Positions 56,379 to 64,000 of a stretch of DNA of 64,000 nt are shown in pieces. Numbering within the stretch: position 1 is the stretch's first letter; each line of letters starts with the position of its first letter. The DNA comes from Chrysosporum bergii ANA360D (GTDB lineage Bacteria > Cyanobacteriota > Cyanobacteriia > Cyanobacteriales > Nostocaceae). Location of the stretch: contig NZ_JANQDH010000051.1 in the NCBI RefSeq assembly GCF_029891735.1, positions 1 to 64,000 of the forward strand, in the 5' to 3' direction. The notes under the pieces are model-generated. The model did no database searches and had not been told where the DNA came from. It saw nothing but the letters and a program-made list of their open reading frames with translations. The translations under genes were made by a program, and so were the position numbers.

Positions 56379-58631
56379 ATGTTTAATGGTGATAAAAAGG
56401 CTAAATCTGGTCAGAGTAAAAAGGAAACATCTTTTATTTTACGTGGAAAAGTTACTAAAATTAAGGTAGAGTTACTAGGTAATAATCAGAAGCAAACAGC
56501 TAACAATTATCATGGTGATTATGTGGTGGGATATATTCAACGGTTAAGTTTAAGTAAAAAAATGGCAATATTAGCGATCGCCATCACGATTTTACCAACC
56601 CTAGCTATGGGGGCGATCGCCTACGGTTTAGCTCATAAATCAATGACTAAACAAATTAATCAATCTCATCAAGCAACTGCTACCAAATTAACAGAACAAA
56701 TTAACCGCTTGATATTGGGGGGATATAAAGATGTTCAAATCATCTCCCAATCACCATTTTTTACCAATACCTTAGTTAAGACGAATACAACTATTGCCGA
56801 TCAGCAGTCATTTTTAGATAATTTTGTCAAGACTCACAAAGCTTATGACAGCATTGCCATTTTTGATAATGGACAGAAATTGATTGTCAAATCCACAGGC
56901 ACACCTGTAAATAACCATAGTAAAATAGCTGCACTAATTAAAGAAACTCGACAAAAAGATACTCCTGTCATTAGTCAGCCAGAAAAAGCAGCAATTAATA
57001 TCACAGCACCTGTTAAAGATGCAGTGACAGGTCAAACCATAGCTGTGGTCATAGCTACTATGCCTTTAAAGTACTTGACAGAGGCGACTAAGAACTATAG
57101 CAGTAGTGGCAGTCAATATTATTTGCTTGATAGTTCCGGCCAAGTTTTCCTGAGTTCAGAAACAGAATTGTTAGATGGAGGATATCCGGATTTAGGTAAA
57201 TTAATACCAGCAAAGCAATTTGATGCTTTCACCAAAATTGAGAAAATTAATCATAATCTACGCCTGATTAGCTATGTTCCATCTGGGAAAATACAAGGCT
57301 TACCTGATCTCAACTGGCAATTAGTTTTAACTACGGACACAGCAATTGCGTTTACACCTGAAAAACAACTCTGGCAAACAATAACCATAGTGACTGTAAT
57401 ATTAGCATTGGTTGCAGCTGCGATGGCAGTTTGGTTAGCCAAGGCTATTACACAACCAATTTTAAATGTGGGGTTGGCTTTATCAAAGCTTGCTGAGGGT
57501 GAACTTGATACCCGTTGGCACACTTCCAGACAAGATGAGTTTAAAGTTATAAGTAATAAATTTAATCAAATAGCCGCCCAATTACAGGTTTTAACTGAAC
57601 AGCAAGCACTCAAGAATATTGGAGAAAAAGACTCTGACGAAACATTGCAAAAGCAACTTACAGAACTACTCAATCAAGTAGAAACGGCTGCCAATGGTGA
57701 CTTGACGGTGCGTGCTGAAGTGACATCTGGGGTAATTGGTACGGTAGCCGACTTTTTTAATTCCATAGTAGAAGGCCTCAGAGATATTGTCACCCAAGTT
57801 AAAGAAACTGCTACCGAAGTAAACACAGCAATTGGTGATAATGAATCAGCAATTAGCCAATTAGCAGAAGATGCAGTCACCCAAGCTGCTGAAATCAACC
57901 GTACCCTAGATGCTGTTGACCAAATGACTAATTTTATCAAAAGCATAGCGGAAAACGCCCAAGAAGCTGCAATTATTGCCAATAATGCAGCCCACACTGC
58001 CACCAAGACCGGAGAAGCTATGGATTTGACAGTGCAAAATATTCTTGGTTTGCGGGAAACCGTCGGTGATACAGCTAAGAAAGTCAAACGCCTAGGAGAA
58101 TCTTCTCAACAAATTTCTCGTGTAGTGTCCTTAATTAACCAAATCGCCACCCAAACCAACTTACTGGCCATCAACGCCAGTATTGAAGCAGCCCGGGCTG
58201 GTGAAGAAGGACAAGGTTTTGCTGTAGTTGCGGAAGAAGTAGGTGAATTAGCGATCCGTAGTGCTTCTGCTACTCAAGAAATTGAGCAAATTGTCGCCAA
58301 TATTCAACGAGAAACCAATACAGTGGTTCTGGCTATGGAAGTAGGTAATTCCCAAGTTATGGAAGGTACTCAGATTGTCGAAGAAGCGAAGCAAAGCCTG
58401 AGTCAAATTTTGGAGGTATCCCGAAAAATAGATTTTTTACTACAGTCTATTTCCACTGCAACCGCATCTCAGTTACAAACATCCCAAGCTGTTAGTGAAT
58501 TGATGCAAGATATCGGCGCTATTGCACAACGTACCAGCGAATCTTCTCATGTAGTTTCTAAATCTCTCCATCAAACTGTGGAGATTTCCCAGCAGTTACA
58601 AAAAACCATCACAACTTTTAAGGTCAGTTAA
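56379..58631 (+). CDS. hmpD: Methyl-accepting chemotaxis protein (HmpD-like)
   Basis: The 750-residue receptor has a polar N-terminal stretch, membrane segment 1 (about 62-84), a Cache-like sensor (about 85-325), membrane segment 2 (about 331-355), a HAMP domain (about 356-410) and a long coiled signalling region. The hairpin tip ([20 protein letters not shown] then GFAVVAEEV) is conserved. The extra 60 residues before the first membrane helix are unusual for an MCP. In the hmp system the receptor locates near cell junctions; here only membrane placement can be inferred. Confidence 0.9.
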   Translation: MFNGDKKAKSGQSKKETSFILRGKVTKIKVELLGNNQKQTANNYHGDYVVGYIQRLSLSKKMAILAIAITILPTLAMGAIAYGLAHKSMTKQINQSHQATATKLTEQINRLILGGYKDVQIISQSPFFTNTLVKTNTTIADQQSFLDNFVKTHKAYDSIAIFDNGQKLIVKSTGTPVNNHSKIAALIKETRQKDTPVISQPEKAAINITAPVKDAVTGQTIAVVIATMPLKYLTEATKNYSSSGSQYYLLDSSGQVFLSSETELLDGGYPDLGKLIPAKQFDAFTKIEKINHNLRLISYVPSGKIQGLPDLNWQLVLTTDTAIAFTPEKQLWQTITIVTVILALVAAAMAVWLAKAITQPILNVGLALSKLAEGELDTRWHTSRQDEFKVISNKFNQIAAQLQVLTEQQALKNIGEKDSDETLQKQLTELLNQVETAANGDLTVRAEVTSGVIGTVADFFNSIVEGLRDIVTQVKETATEVNTAIGDNESAISQLAEDAVTQAAEINRTLDAVDQMTNFIKSIAENAQEAAIIANNAAHTATKTGEAMDLTVQNILGLRETVGDTAKKVKRLGESSQQISRVVSLINQIATQTNLLAINASIEAARAGEEGQGFAVVAEEVGELAIRSASATQEIEQIVANIQRETNTVVLAMEVGNSQVMEGTQIVEEAKQSLSQILEVSRKIDFLLQSISTATASQLQTSQAVSELMQDIGAIAQRTSESSHVVSKSLHQTVEISQQLQKTITTFKVS

Positions 58632-58649
58632 GACTCAATCATAAAAACT

Positions 58650-61418
58650 ATGTGGAAAAACAAAGAATTGGAAATCCAGATGCAATTTCTGGAGGAAGCA
58701 AGAGACTATTTGAATATCCTAGAAACAGTCTTGCTACAAATCGACAGCAGTAACCGCATTGATATAGATAGAATTAACGCTGCACTGCGGGCGGCTCATT
58801 CTATCAAAGGCGGGGCTGGTATGATGGGATTTGCCACTCTCAGTGATTTAGCCCACCGTCTCGAAGACTGTTTGAAAGTGTTAAAAACCCTGAGAAATTC
58901 AGGAAATATTGACACAGAATTACCAAGTTTACTACTTTCAGGAATTGACTGCTTGCGGCAGATAGTAGAGTTACTATCACAAAGCAATGAGATAGAAGAA
59001 GAGTGGTTAAATAGCTTTTGTTATCCAGTATTTGACCAACTACGCCGGCGCTTGGGTGAACCCACCCCTGAAGATGCTAACACCATGTTATCGCCAGAAG
59101 AGGGGCAAGATATTATCCTTTTGCTGTTTGAAACTGAAGTGGAAGGATGTTTGCAGCGTCTAGAGTCTGTATTGACAGATAGTCCCCAGCCGGGTTTACA
59201 AGCACAAGTAGCCACTATGGCGGCTGAATTGGGCGGTTTAGGAGAAATGCTGCAATTGTCGGCTTTTACCAGTCTTTGTCAGTCCATAGGGTATCACATA
59301 GCCACGGTTACCAGCGATCGCCTTCCCGAAATTGCCCAGTTAGCATTACAATCATGGCGGCGATCGCAGGCTTTGATATTAACAAATCAACGGGACAGTT
59401 TACCCACACAACTTGAGCTAAATACAGTCATCAATGATACAGCAAATCAACGATTGATTGAGGAGGAAAGTACAGTATTTTATCCAGAAATTACGACCAC
59501 CAATGAACGGGAAAATTATGACAATACTGTGCGCGTTCCCAGTAAAAAACTGGAGGAAATTAACGACTTATTCGGGGAACTGACTATCCAGCGCAATGGG
59601 TTAAATTCTCAACTGGAAAAATTACGTAAACTAGCGCGTAACCTCAATGAGAGGGTGCAAAGACTTGACGGAGAAAACCACGAATTACGTACGGCATTTG
59701 CTAAATTTAGCAAGATCACAAACTTACAATTTATAGGAGATAATCATCAAGATAATACAGGAGAAGTTGATCACAAAATCAACCTGCGATCGCAGGAAGT
59801 TATGGAAACTATAGTCCAAGTGCAAGAAGTGGCGACAGATATTCAATTAAGTATAGACGATACAGACCAAATAGGGCGTAAACTAAATAAGATATCTAAA
59901 CAACTACAAACAAAACTTACTCACATTCGCATGCGTCCATTATCTGATATATTGGATCGCTTTCCTCGGGCTTTGCGGGACTTAAATCTGGCGTATGGAA
60001 AAAATGTTCATTTGCAAGTTTCCGGGGAAAATACATTAATTGAACGCAGTATTTTAGCAGCTTTAAATGAGTCTCTCATGCACTTATTAAGAAATGCCTT
60101 TGATCATGGTATTGAAGACCCTACTACTCGCCGTCAACTAGGTAAACCAGAACAAGGGTTAGTTGAAATTACAGCTTCTCAACGCGACAATCACACCATC
60201 ATTACTATGCGTGATGATGGTAGGGGTATTTCTTTACAAAAAATTCGCTCTCGTGCCTTAGCTATGGGTTTAGATGCTACTTTAGTTAATAATGCCAGCG
60301 ATGAAGACCTATTATCACTAATTTTTGAACCAGGCTTTACTACCTCCGAGCAAATAACCGCTTTATCTGGTCGCGGTGTGGGTATGGATGTAGTGCGTAG
60401 TAACCTAAAATCAATTAGGGGAGATGTTGCAGTTAACAGTGAGTTAGGGGTTGGTACTACCTTTACTTTATCACTACCGTTTACACTCTCCGTAGGGCGA
60501 GTTCTGTTAGTAGAAAGCAATAAAATGTTATTGGCATTTCCTACAGAAGTAATTGAGGAAATATTTTTACTATCCAAGGAGCAAATATCCTCAATAGCAG
60601 ATAGAGAAGTGATTAATTGGCAAAATACCACTATACCATTAATTCCTCTCGGTCGTTACTTTCAGTTTAATTGCCCGCGCTACGACAACTCAGAACTAGA
60701 AACTCCCCCGGTCATAAATGTTAGCAGTGTTTTAATAGTTAAAGGCAATAATCAATTAGTCGCCATCCAACTAGACCGTTGCTGGGGTGAACAAGAAGTA
60801 GCTATCCGCCCAGTGGAGGGTAATATACCTCTACCGCCAGGTTTTAGTAACTGCACAATTCTAGGTGACGGTCGGGTTTTAGCATTAGTTAACACCAACG
60901 ACTTATTATATTGGATTGCTACCAATCAAAGCACTCCCAAACATCAGCAATTACCATCAGTTCGTTTAAAAACCCCCTTTCTGTTGTTTGATAACACAAA
61001 ACTCTCACCCACGCCGAATCATCATAAAAGCACAATTTTAATCGTTGATGATTCAATTAATGTGCGCCGCTTCTTAGCCCTGACCTTGGAAAAAGGAGGG
61101 TATCAAGTAGAACAAGCCAAAGATGGTCAAGATGCCTTAGAAAAACTAGAAAGTGGCTTAAAAGTTGCAGCTGTGATTTGTGATATTGAAATGCCTCGCC
61201 TTGATGGTTACGGCTTCTTGGGTCGCATCAACTCCAGCTTGGATCTGAAGCATATCCCAGTTGTGATGCTCACTTCTCGTAGTGGTAATAAACATCGACA
61301 ATTAGCAATGCAGTTAGGAGCGCGGGCATATTTTTCTAAACCCTACAACGAGCAGGAATTATTGCAAGCTGTGGGGGAAATTATTAGTAACCTTACGAAA
61401 ACAGCAACATCTGATTAA
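58650..61418 (+). CDS. hmpE: Hybrid CheA histidine kinase (HmpE-like)
   Basis: The 922-residue kinase has an N-terminal HPt domain with His50 (RAAHSIKGGAG), a coiled dimerisation region, the ATPase (HLLRNAFDHGIEDP, DDGRGIS and GRGVGMDVV), a CheW-like regulatory domain (about 615-745) and a C-terminal receiver with the acceptor Asp in VICDIEMPRLDG. It is the last gene of the five-gene cluster; gaps are 43 bp or less throughout. It would phosphorylate HmpA and HmpB, with its own receiver as sink or switch. Confidence 0.92.
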   Translation: MWKNKELEIQMQFLEEARDYLNILETVLLQIDSSNRIDIDRINAALRAAHSIKGGAGMMGFATLSDLAHRLEDCLKVLKTLRNSGNIDTELPSLLLSGIDCLRQIVELLSQSNEIEEEWLNSFCYPVFDQLRRRLGEPTPEDANTMLSPEEGQDIILLLFETEVEGCLQRLESVLTDSPQPGLQAQVATMAAELGGLGEMLQLSAFTSLCQSIGYHIATVTSDRLPEIAQLALQSWRRSQALILTNQRDSLPTQLELNTVINDTANQRLIEEESTVFYPEITTTNERENYDNTVRVPSKKLEEINDLFGELTIQRNGLNSQLEKLRKLARNLNERVQRLDGENHELRTAFAKFSKITNLQFIGDNHQDNTGEVDHKINLRSQEVMETIVQVQEVATDIQLSIDDTDQIGRKLNKISKQLQTKLTHIRMRPLSDILDRFPRALRDLNLAYGKNVHLQVSGENTLIERSILAALNESLMHLLRNAFDHGIEDPTTRRQLGKPEQGLVEITASQRDNHTIITMRDDGRGISLQKIRSRALAMGLDATLVNNASDEDLLSLIFEPGFTTSEQITALSGRGVGMDVVRSNLKSIRGDVAVNSELGVGTTFTLSLPFTLSVGRVLLVESNKMLLAFPTEVIEEIFLLSKEQISSIADREVINWQNTTIPLIPLGRYFQFNCPRYDNSELETPPVINVSSVLIVKGNNQLVAIQLDRCWGEQEVAIRPVEGNIPLPPGFSNCTILGDGRVLALVNTNDLLYWIATNQSTPKHQQLPSVRLKTPFLLFDNTKLSPTPNHHKSTILIVDDSINVRRFLALTLEKGGYQVEQAKDGQDALEKLESGLKVAAVICDIEMPRLDGYGFLGRINSSLDLKHIPVVMLTSRSGNKHRQLAMQLGARAYFSKPYNEQELLQAVGEIISNLTKTATSD

Positions 61419-61434
61419 AAATTTAAATAATTAG

Positions 61435-61529
61435 GACTTACCCAACTGGAAATTTACTAGTATTATTTAGCATAAATCATGTAACTAGATTTATATTTCA
61501 TGTCTGACTTACCCAAGTTTGGGTAAGTC
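61435..61529. repeat. MITE-like element with terminal inverted repeats
   Basis: GACTTACCCA (61435-61444) is inverted as TGGGTAAGTC (61520-61529), bounding 95 bp without coding potential. A half-site AGGACTTACACAACTGG occurs near 22742. The right end also forms its own 10-bp hairpin (61506-61529). Confidence 0.5.
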
Positions 61530-61534
61530 ACGGT

Positions 61535-61559
61535 GTTTTTACTCATTGTGAGTAAAAAC
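61535..61559. terminator. Bidirectional terminator after hmpE
   Basis: GTTTTTACTCA (61535-61545) pairs with TGAGTAAAAAC (61549-61559). It lies between hmpE and the convergent DUF427 gene. Confidence 0.7.
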
Positions 61560-61843
61560 TAAGCCTCTATTTTTACACCTTTCCAAAAAGCGACATAGCC
61601 TTCTATATTTTTAGCTTTTTCCTTAGCACTGGGATAGTACCATGCAGCATCTTGGTTGGTTTGTCCATTAACGTTGATGGTATAGTAACTAGCAACACCT
61701 TTCCAAGGGCAAGTAGTGTGGGTGTTACTTTCTTGGAAGTATTCCTGTTTGATAGTATCAGATGGGAAATAATGGTTCCCTTCTACCACAACTGTGTTGT
61801 CGCTTTCGGCTAACACAGTGTCATTCCAAATAGCTTTGGGCAT
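61559..61843 (-). CDS. DUF427 family protein
   Basis: With the ATG at 61843 (MPKAIWNDTVLAESDNTVVV) the product has 94 residues, the usual length. It contains EGNHYFPSDTIKQEYF and HTTCPWKGVASYYTI, the family signature. An in-frame ATG 20 codons upstream is less likely. DUF427 is a small beta-fold of unknown function, widespread in bacteria and fungi. Confidence 0.88.
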   Translation of the reverse strand: MPKAIWNDTVLAESDNTVVVEGNHYFPSDTIKQEYFQESNTHTTCPWKGVASYYTINVNGQTNQDAAWYYPSAKEKAKNIEGYVAFWKGVKIEA

Positions 61844-61996
61844 AACTGACGGGAGCAAATACACTTTACACTTAACATTTTGACACTCAACCGGCTCAAA
61901 CAACAGTAATTCTCAAAAATTGCAGCCACAAGAAAAAATTACCAACTACCAATTACAAAACTCTCTACAATTGCTATATAAAGTGTTTCTCGAACT

Positions 61997-62833
61997 ATGA
62001 CGAATCAAGCTCCTATCCCTGTTATTGTTAACGGTGCTGCTGGCAAAATGGGCCGCGAAGTGATTAAAGCCGTAACCCAAGCACGAGACTTAAAATTAGT
62101 GGGTGCAATTGACATCAGCCCAGAATATCAAGATCAAGATGCTGGAGAATTGGCGGGTTTAAGCGAACCCTTAGAAGTGCCGATTACTAACCAATTAGAA
62201 GCCCTGCTGGGTTATGTCGCTGGTGATAGACAGTCTCCTCCAGGGGTAATGGTAGACTTTACCCACCCGGATGGAGTTTATGACAATATTCGTAGTGCGA
62301 TCGCTTATGGTATTCGTCCAGTGGTAGGTACTACAGGCTTAAGTCCAGAACAAATCAATGACTTAGCAGATTTTGCCGAAAAAGCCAGTACGGGTTGTCT
62401 CATTATTCCCAACTTCTCCATTGGCATGGTACTGTTACAACAGGCCGCAGTCACAGCTTCCCAATATTTCGACTATGTAGAAATTATTGAACTCCATCAC
62501 AACCAAAAAGCTGATGCTCCCAGTGGCACTGCTATTCAAACTGCACAATTACTAGGAGAAATGGGTAAAGCTTTTAATAGTCCCATTGTTAAGGAGACAG
62601 AAAAATTACCAGGTGCTAGGGGGAGTTTAGCAGAAGAAGGTATTAGAATTCATAGTGTGCGTCTGCCGGGACTGATAGCCCATCAAGAGGTGATTTTTGG
62701 CGCACCCGGTCAAGTTTATACATTAAGACATGATACAAGCGATCGCTCCTGTTATATGCCAGGAGTGCTGCTGGCAATTCGCCAAGTCTCTCAGCTAAAG
62801 TCGTTAGTGTACGGATTAGACAAAATACTTTAA
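61997..62833 (+). CDS. dapB: 4-hydroxy-tetrahydrodipicolinate reductase
   Basis: The 278-residue enzyme has [11 protein letters not shown] at the nucleotide-binding start, VGTTGLS, the substrate block [15 protein letters not shown] with catalytic His and Lys, and [18 protein letters not shown]. It reduces the DapA product in lysine and diaminopimelate synthesis. It is 18 bp before the next gene, so they are probably cotranscribed. Confidence 0.96.
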   Translation: MTNQAPIPVIVNGAAGKMGREVIKAVTQARDLKLVGAIDISPEYQDQDAGELAGLSEPLEVPITNQLEALLGYVAGDRQSPPGVMVDFTHPDGVYDNIRSAIAYGIRPVVGTTGLSPEQINDLADFAEKASTGCLIIPNFSIGMVLLQQAAVTASQYFDYVEIIELHHNQKADAPSGTAIQTAQLLGEMGKAFNSPIVKETEKLPGARGSLAEEGIRIHSVRLPGLIAHQEVIFGAPGQVYTLRHDTSDRSCYMPGVLLAIRQVSQLKSLVYGLDKIL

Positions 62834-62851
62834 ATAACAAACTCACCACTT

Positions 62852-63541
62852 ATGTTAGTCCCTCTAACTCGAAAAAAATTTGAGCAACTCATTCCCCTGA
62901 TTGCCACTGGCTCACAATACCAGTACTACGCGGGGAAATTTGCAAATTTTTTGCAGCGACTCTTAATTTCTGTAATTGCCATAGCTGTAATTCTTTTAGG
63001 GGAAGTCCTGCTCAAGTTAGAATTTGGCCCCATTACATTTTTCATTGGGGTAATGGGTGCCTTTTTTTGGCTGTGGTATCCCGTATTTCAGGCAAGTATA
63101 CGTAACGCAAAATGCCGACGTTATAAATACAGTGGCTTTTTTCGGGGTCGAATTTTAGATTGGTGGATCACAGACAAATTGGTCGGCAAACAAGAAACAG
63201 TTAACAGCAAAGGTGAGTTAGTCATTGTTGAAAATCGAGAAAACCGGATTAATTTAGAGATTGGTGACAGTACAGGATTTGCCCTGGAGTTACAAGCACC
63301 ACTACGTAATGCTCACAAAGTTATTGCTCGCGGTCAAGTTGCAGAAATGATTGTTATGTCCAACCGTCCTGATTTGAGCATTATTGAAGAGTTCAGTGAT
63401 GTATACATCCCCAGCCATGACTTGTGGGTGAATGACTATCCTTATCTAAGAAGGGACTTCTTTAATGAAGTTAGTCGCCGTTTGCGTAGAAAGCAACCAG
63501 AAAGACCAATCCGTCGCCGCCGAAGAATAGAAGAGGACTAA
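62852..63541 (+). CDS. Cyanobacterial membrane protein of unknown function
   Basis: The 229-residue protein has two hydrophobic segments (about 36-53 and 58-76), then a soluble domain with ENRINLEIGDSTGFALELQA and DVYIPSHDLWVNDYPYLRRD. It ends in an arginine-rich tail (RRRRRIEED). Some databases call relatives phosphate ABC transporter permeases, but nothing here supports that. It is directly behind dapB. Confidence 0.7.
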   Translation: MLVPLTRKKFEQLIPLIATGSQYQYYAGKFANFLQRLLISVIAIAVILLGEVLLKLEFGPITFFIGVMGAFFWLWYPVFQASIRNAKCRRYKYSGFFRGRILDWWITDKLVGKQETVNSKGELVIVENRENRINLEIGDSTGFALELQAPLRNAHKVIARGQVAEMIVMSNRPDLSIIEEFSDVYIPSHDLWVNDYPYLRRDFFNEVSRRLRRKQPERPIRRRRRIEED

Positions 63542-63555
63542 AAAAAATTAAATCT

Positions 63556-64000
63556 TTAACTTTGAGTCCTCTCCTGTCCATAAGCTTGCCAAGCTAAATC
63601 AACCAGTCCATCAACAATGGCAGATGCTACAACCGCATTACCTTTGCGACTGTTAATTGTGATGTGAGGGACTAGAGAGTCGTGCAAGCGCTCTTTAGTT
63701 GTATCCCCATTCACAAATCCCACTGGAGTAGCAATTATCAAAGCCGGCTGAATTTCTTCACAGGTAATTAGGTCTACTAATGTGGTCAAGGCTGTTTGCG
63801 CTTGACCCACGACAAAGATTCCCTCTGGGTAACGCTTGGCTAAAGTTTCAATTCCCCAGGCTGCACGAGTTTTTTCTTTTTGCGGACGTGTTAAGGCTTC
63901 CAAGCTGCAATAAACCGGATTAGCAAAAGTGTTTTGAATATTCTGAGCAATTCCTACCTGTACCATAGGCACATCTACCACAATTGTGGTGCGTGCCGCT
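63556..64000 (-). CDS. cobH: Precorrin-8X methylmutase, 3' part
   Basis: About 148 C-terminal codons are visible; the N-terminus lies beyond the window edge. VVDVPMVQVGIA, ALIIATPVGFVNGDTTKERL and RKGNAVVASAIVDGLVDLAW match CobH/CbiC, which moves a methyl group to form hydrogenobyrinic or cobyrinic acid in cobalamin synthesis. It converges on the dapB unit. Confidence 0.93.
   Translation of the reverse strand, partial: AARTTIVVDVPMVQVGIAQNIQNTFANPVYCSLEALTRPQKEKTRAAWGIETLAKRYPEGIFVVGQAQTALTTLVDLITCEEIQPALIIATPVGFVNGDTTKERLHDSLVPHITINSRKGNAVVASAIVDGLVDLAWQAYGQERTQS

Overview
The window is chromosomal DNA from a cyanobacterium, most probably a filamentous, heterocyst-forming Nostocales. Evidence read directly: many HIP1 octamers (GCGATCGC), cyanobacterial-type ndhAIGE genes, DUF1995, DUF2949 and DUF4079 genes, a cobH gene, and a five-gene chemotaxis-like cluster in the order PatA-type regulator, CheY, CheW, MCP, hybrid CheA. 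That order matches the hmpABCDE hormogonium motility locus of Nostoc punctiforme. The genus cannot be fixed from the sequence alone.

Layout. 1-5.3 kb is accessory: IS200/IS605-like repeats, a solo SNF2 helicase fused to a PD-(D/E)XK-like DUF3883 domain, a four-helix-bundle gene whose 3' end runs into a tnpB remnant, and a broken JAMM metalloprotease gene in front of moeB. 5.3-17.3 kb is housekeeping on both strands: moeB-rhodanese, DUF4231, an orphan LivF-type ATPase, two ferredoxins, hisZ, a J-domain protein, a SuhB-like phosphatase, a nuclease lipoprotein, tRNA-Ser, a sugar permease, a DUF62 enzyme, a 51-residue small protein, and PRC-barrel and SLH proteins. 17.4-26.5 kb holds aspS, surE, a DUF1995 gene, a large membrane protein, a divergent succinyl-CoA-synthetase-like pair, and an LptF/G permease.

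26.5-36.4 kb carries duplicated small lipoproteins, an HTH protein, a truncated DOMON-like gene beside bioF, spp-ruvA, xseA-xseB, recA, and several gene remnants and dispersed repeats. 36.4-44 kb holds a TreS-maltokinase fusion, DUF4079, DM13 and a BcsA-like glycosyltransferase. 44-49.3 kb holds gltA and ndhA-I-G-E, with nadK directly behind ndhE. 49.4-54.2 kb holds sixA, a DHH phosphoesterase, a structured gene-free stretch, an HNH nuclease, alr and tRNA-Leu. 54.4-61.4 kb is the hmp-type operon, followed by DUF427, dapB, an unknown membrane protein and the 3' part of cobH.

How the genes work together. The hmp cluster is a complete sensory pathway: MCP, CheW, CheA with receiver, and two response regulators. 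ndhAIGE supplies the membrane and electron-transfer core of NDH-1, and nadK probably shares its transcript. xseA/xseB, ruvA and recA are DNA repair genes lying close together but not in one operon. The most unusual points are: an SCS-like pair that has lost the phosphohistidine and its partner glutamate; a TreS-linked maltokinase whose DFEG aspartate is histidine; a JAMM gene broken by IS debris plus a 14-bp insertion; a bioF-linked DOMON gene cut to 53 codons; twin lipoproteins sharing a leader but not a cargo domain; and a multibranched inverted-repeat region near 51.7 kb. I found no CRISPR array, prophage or intact transposase, and no clear multi-gene defence island.
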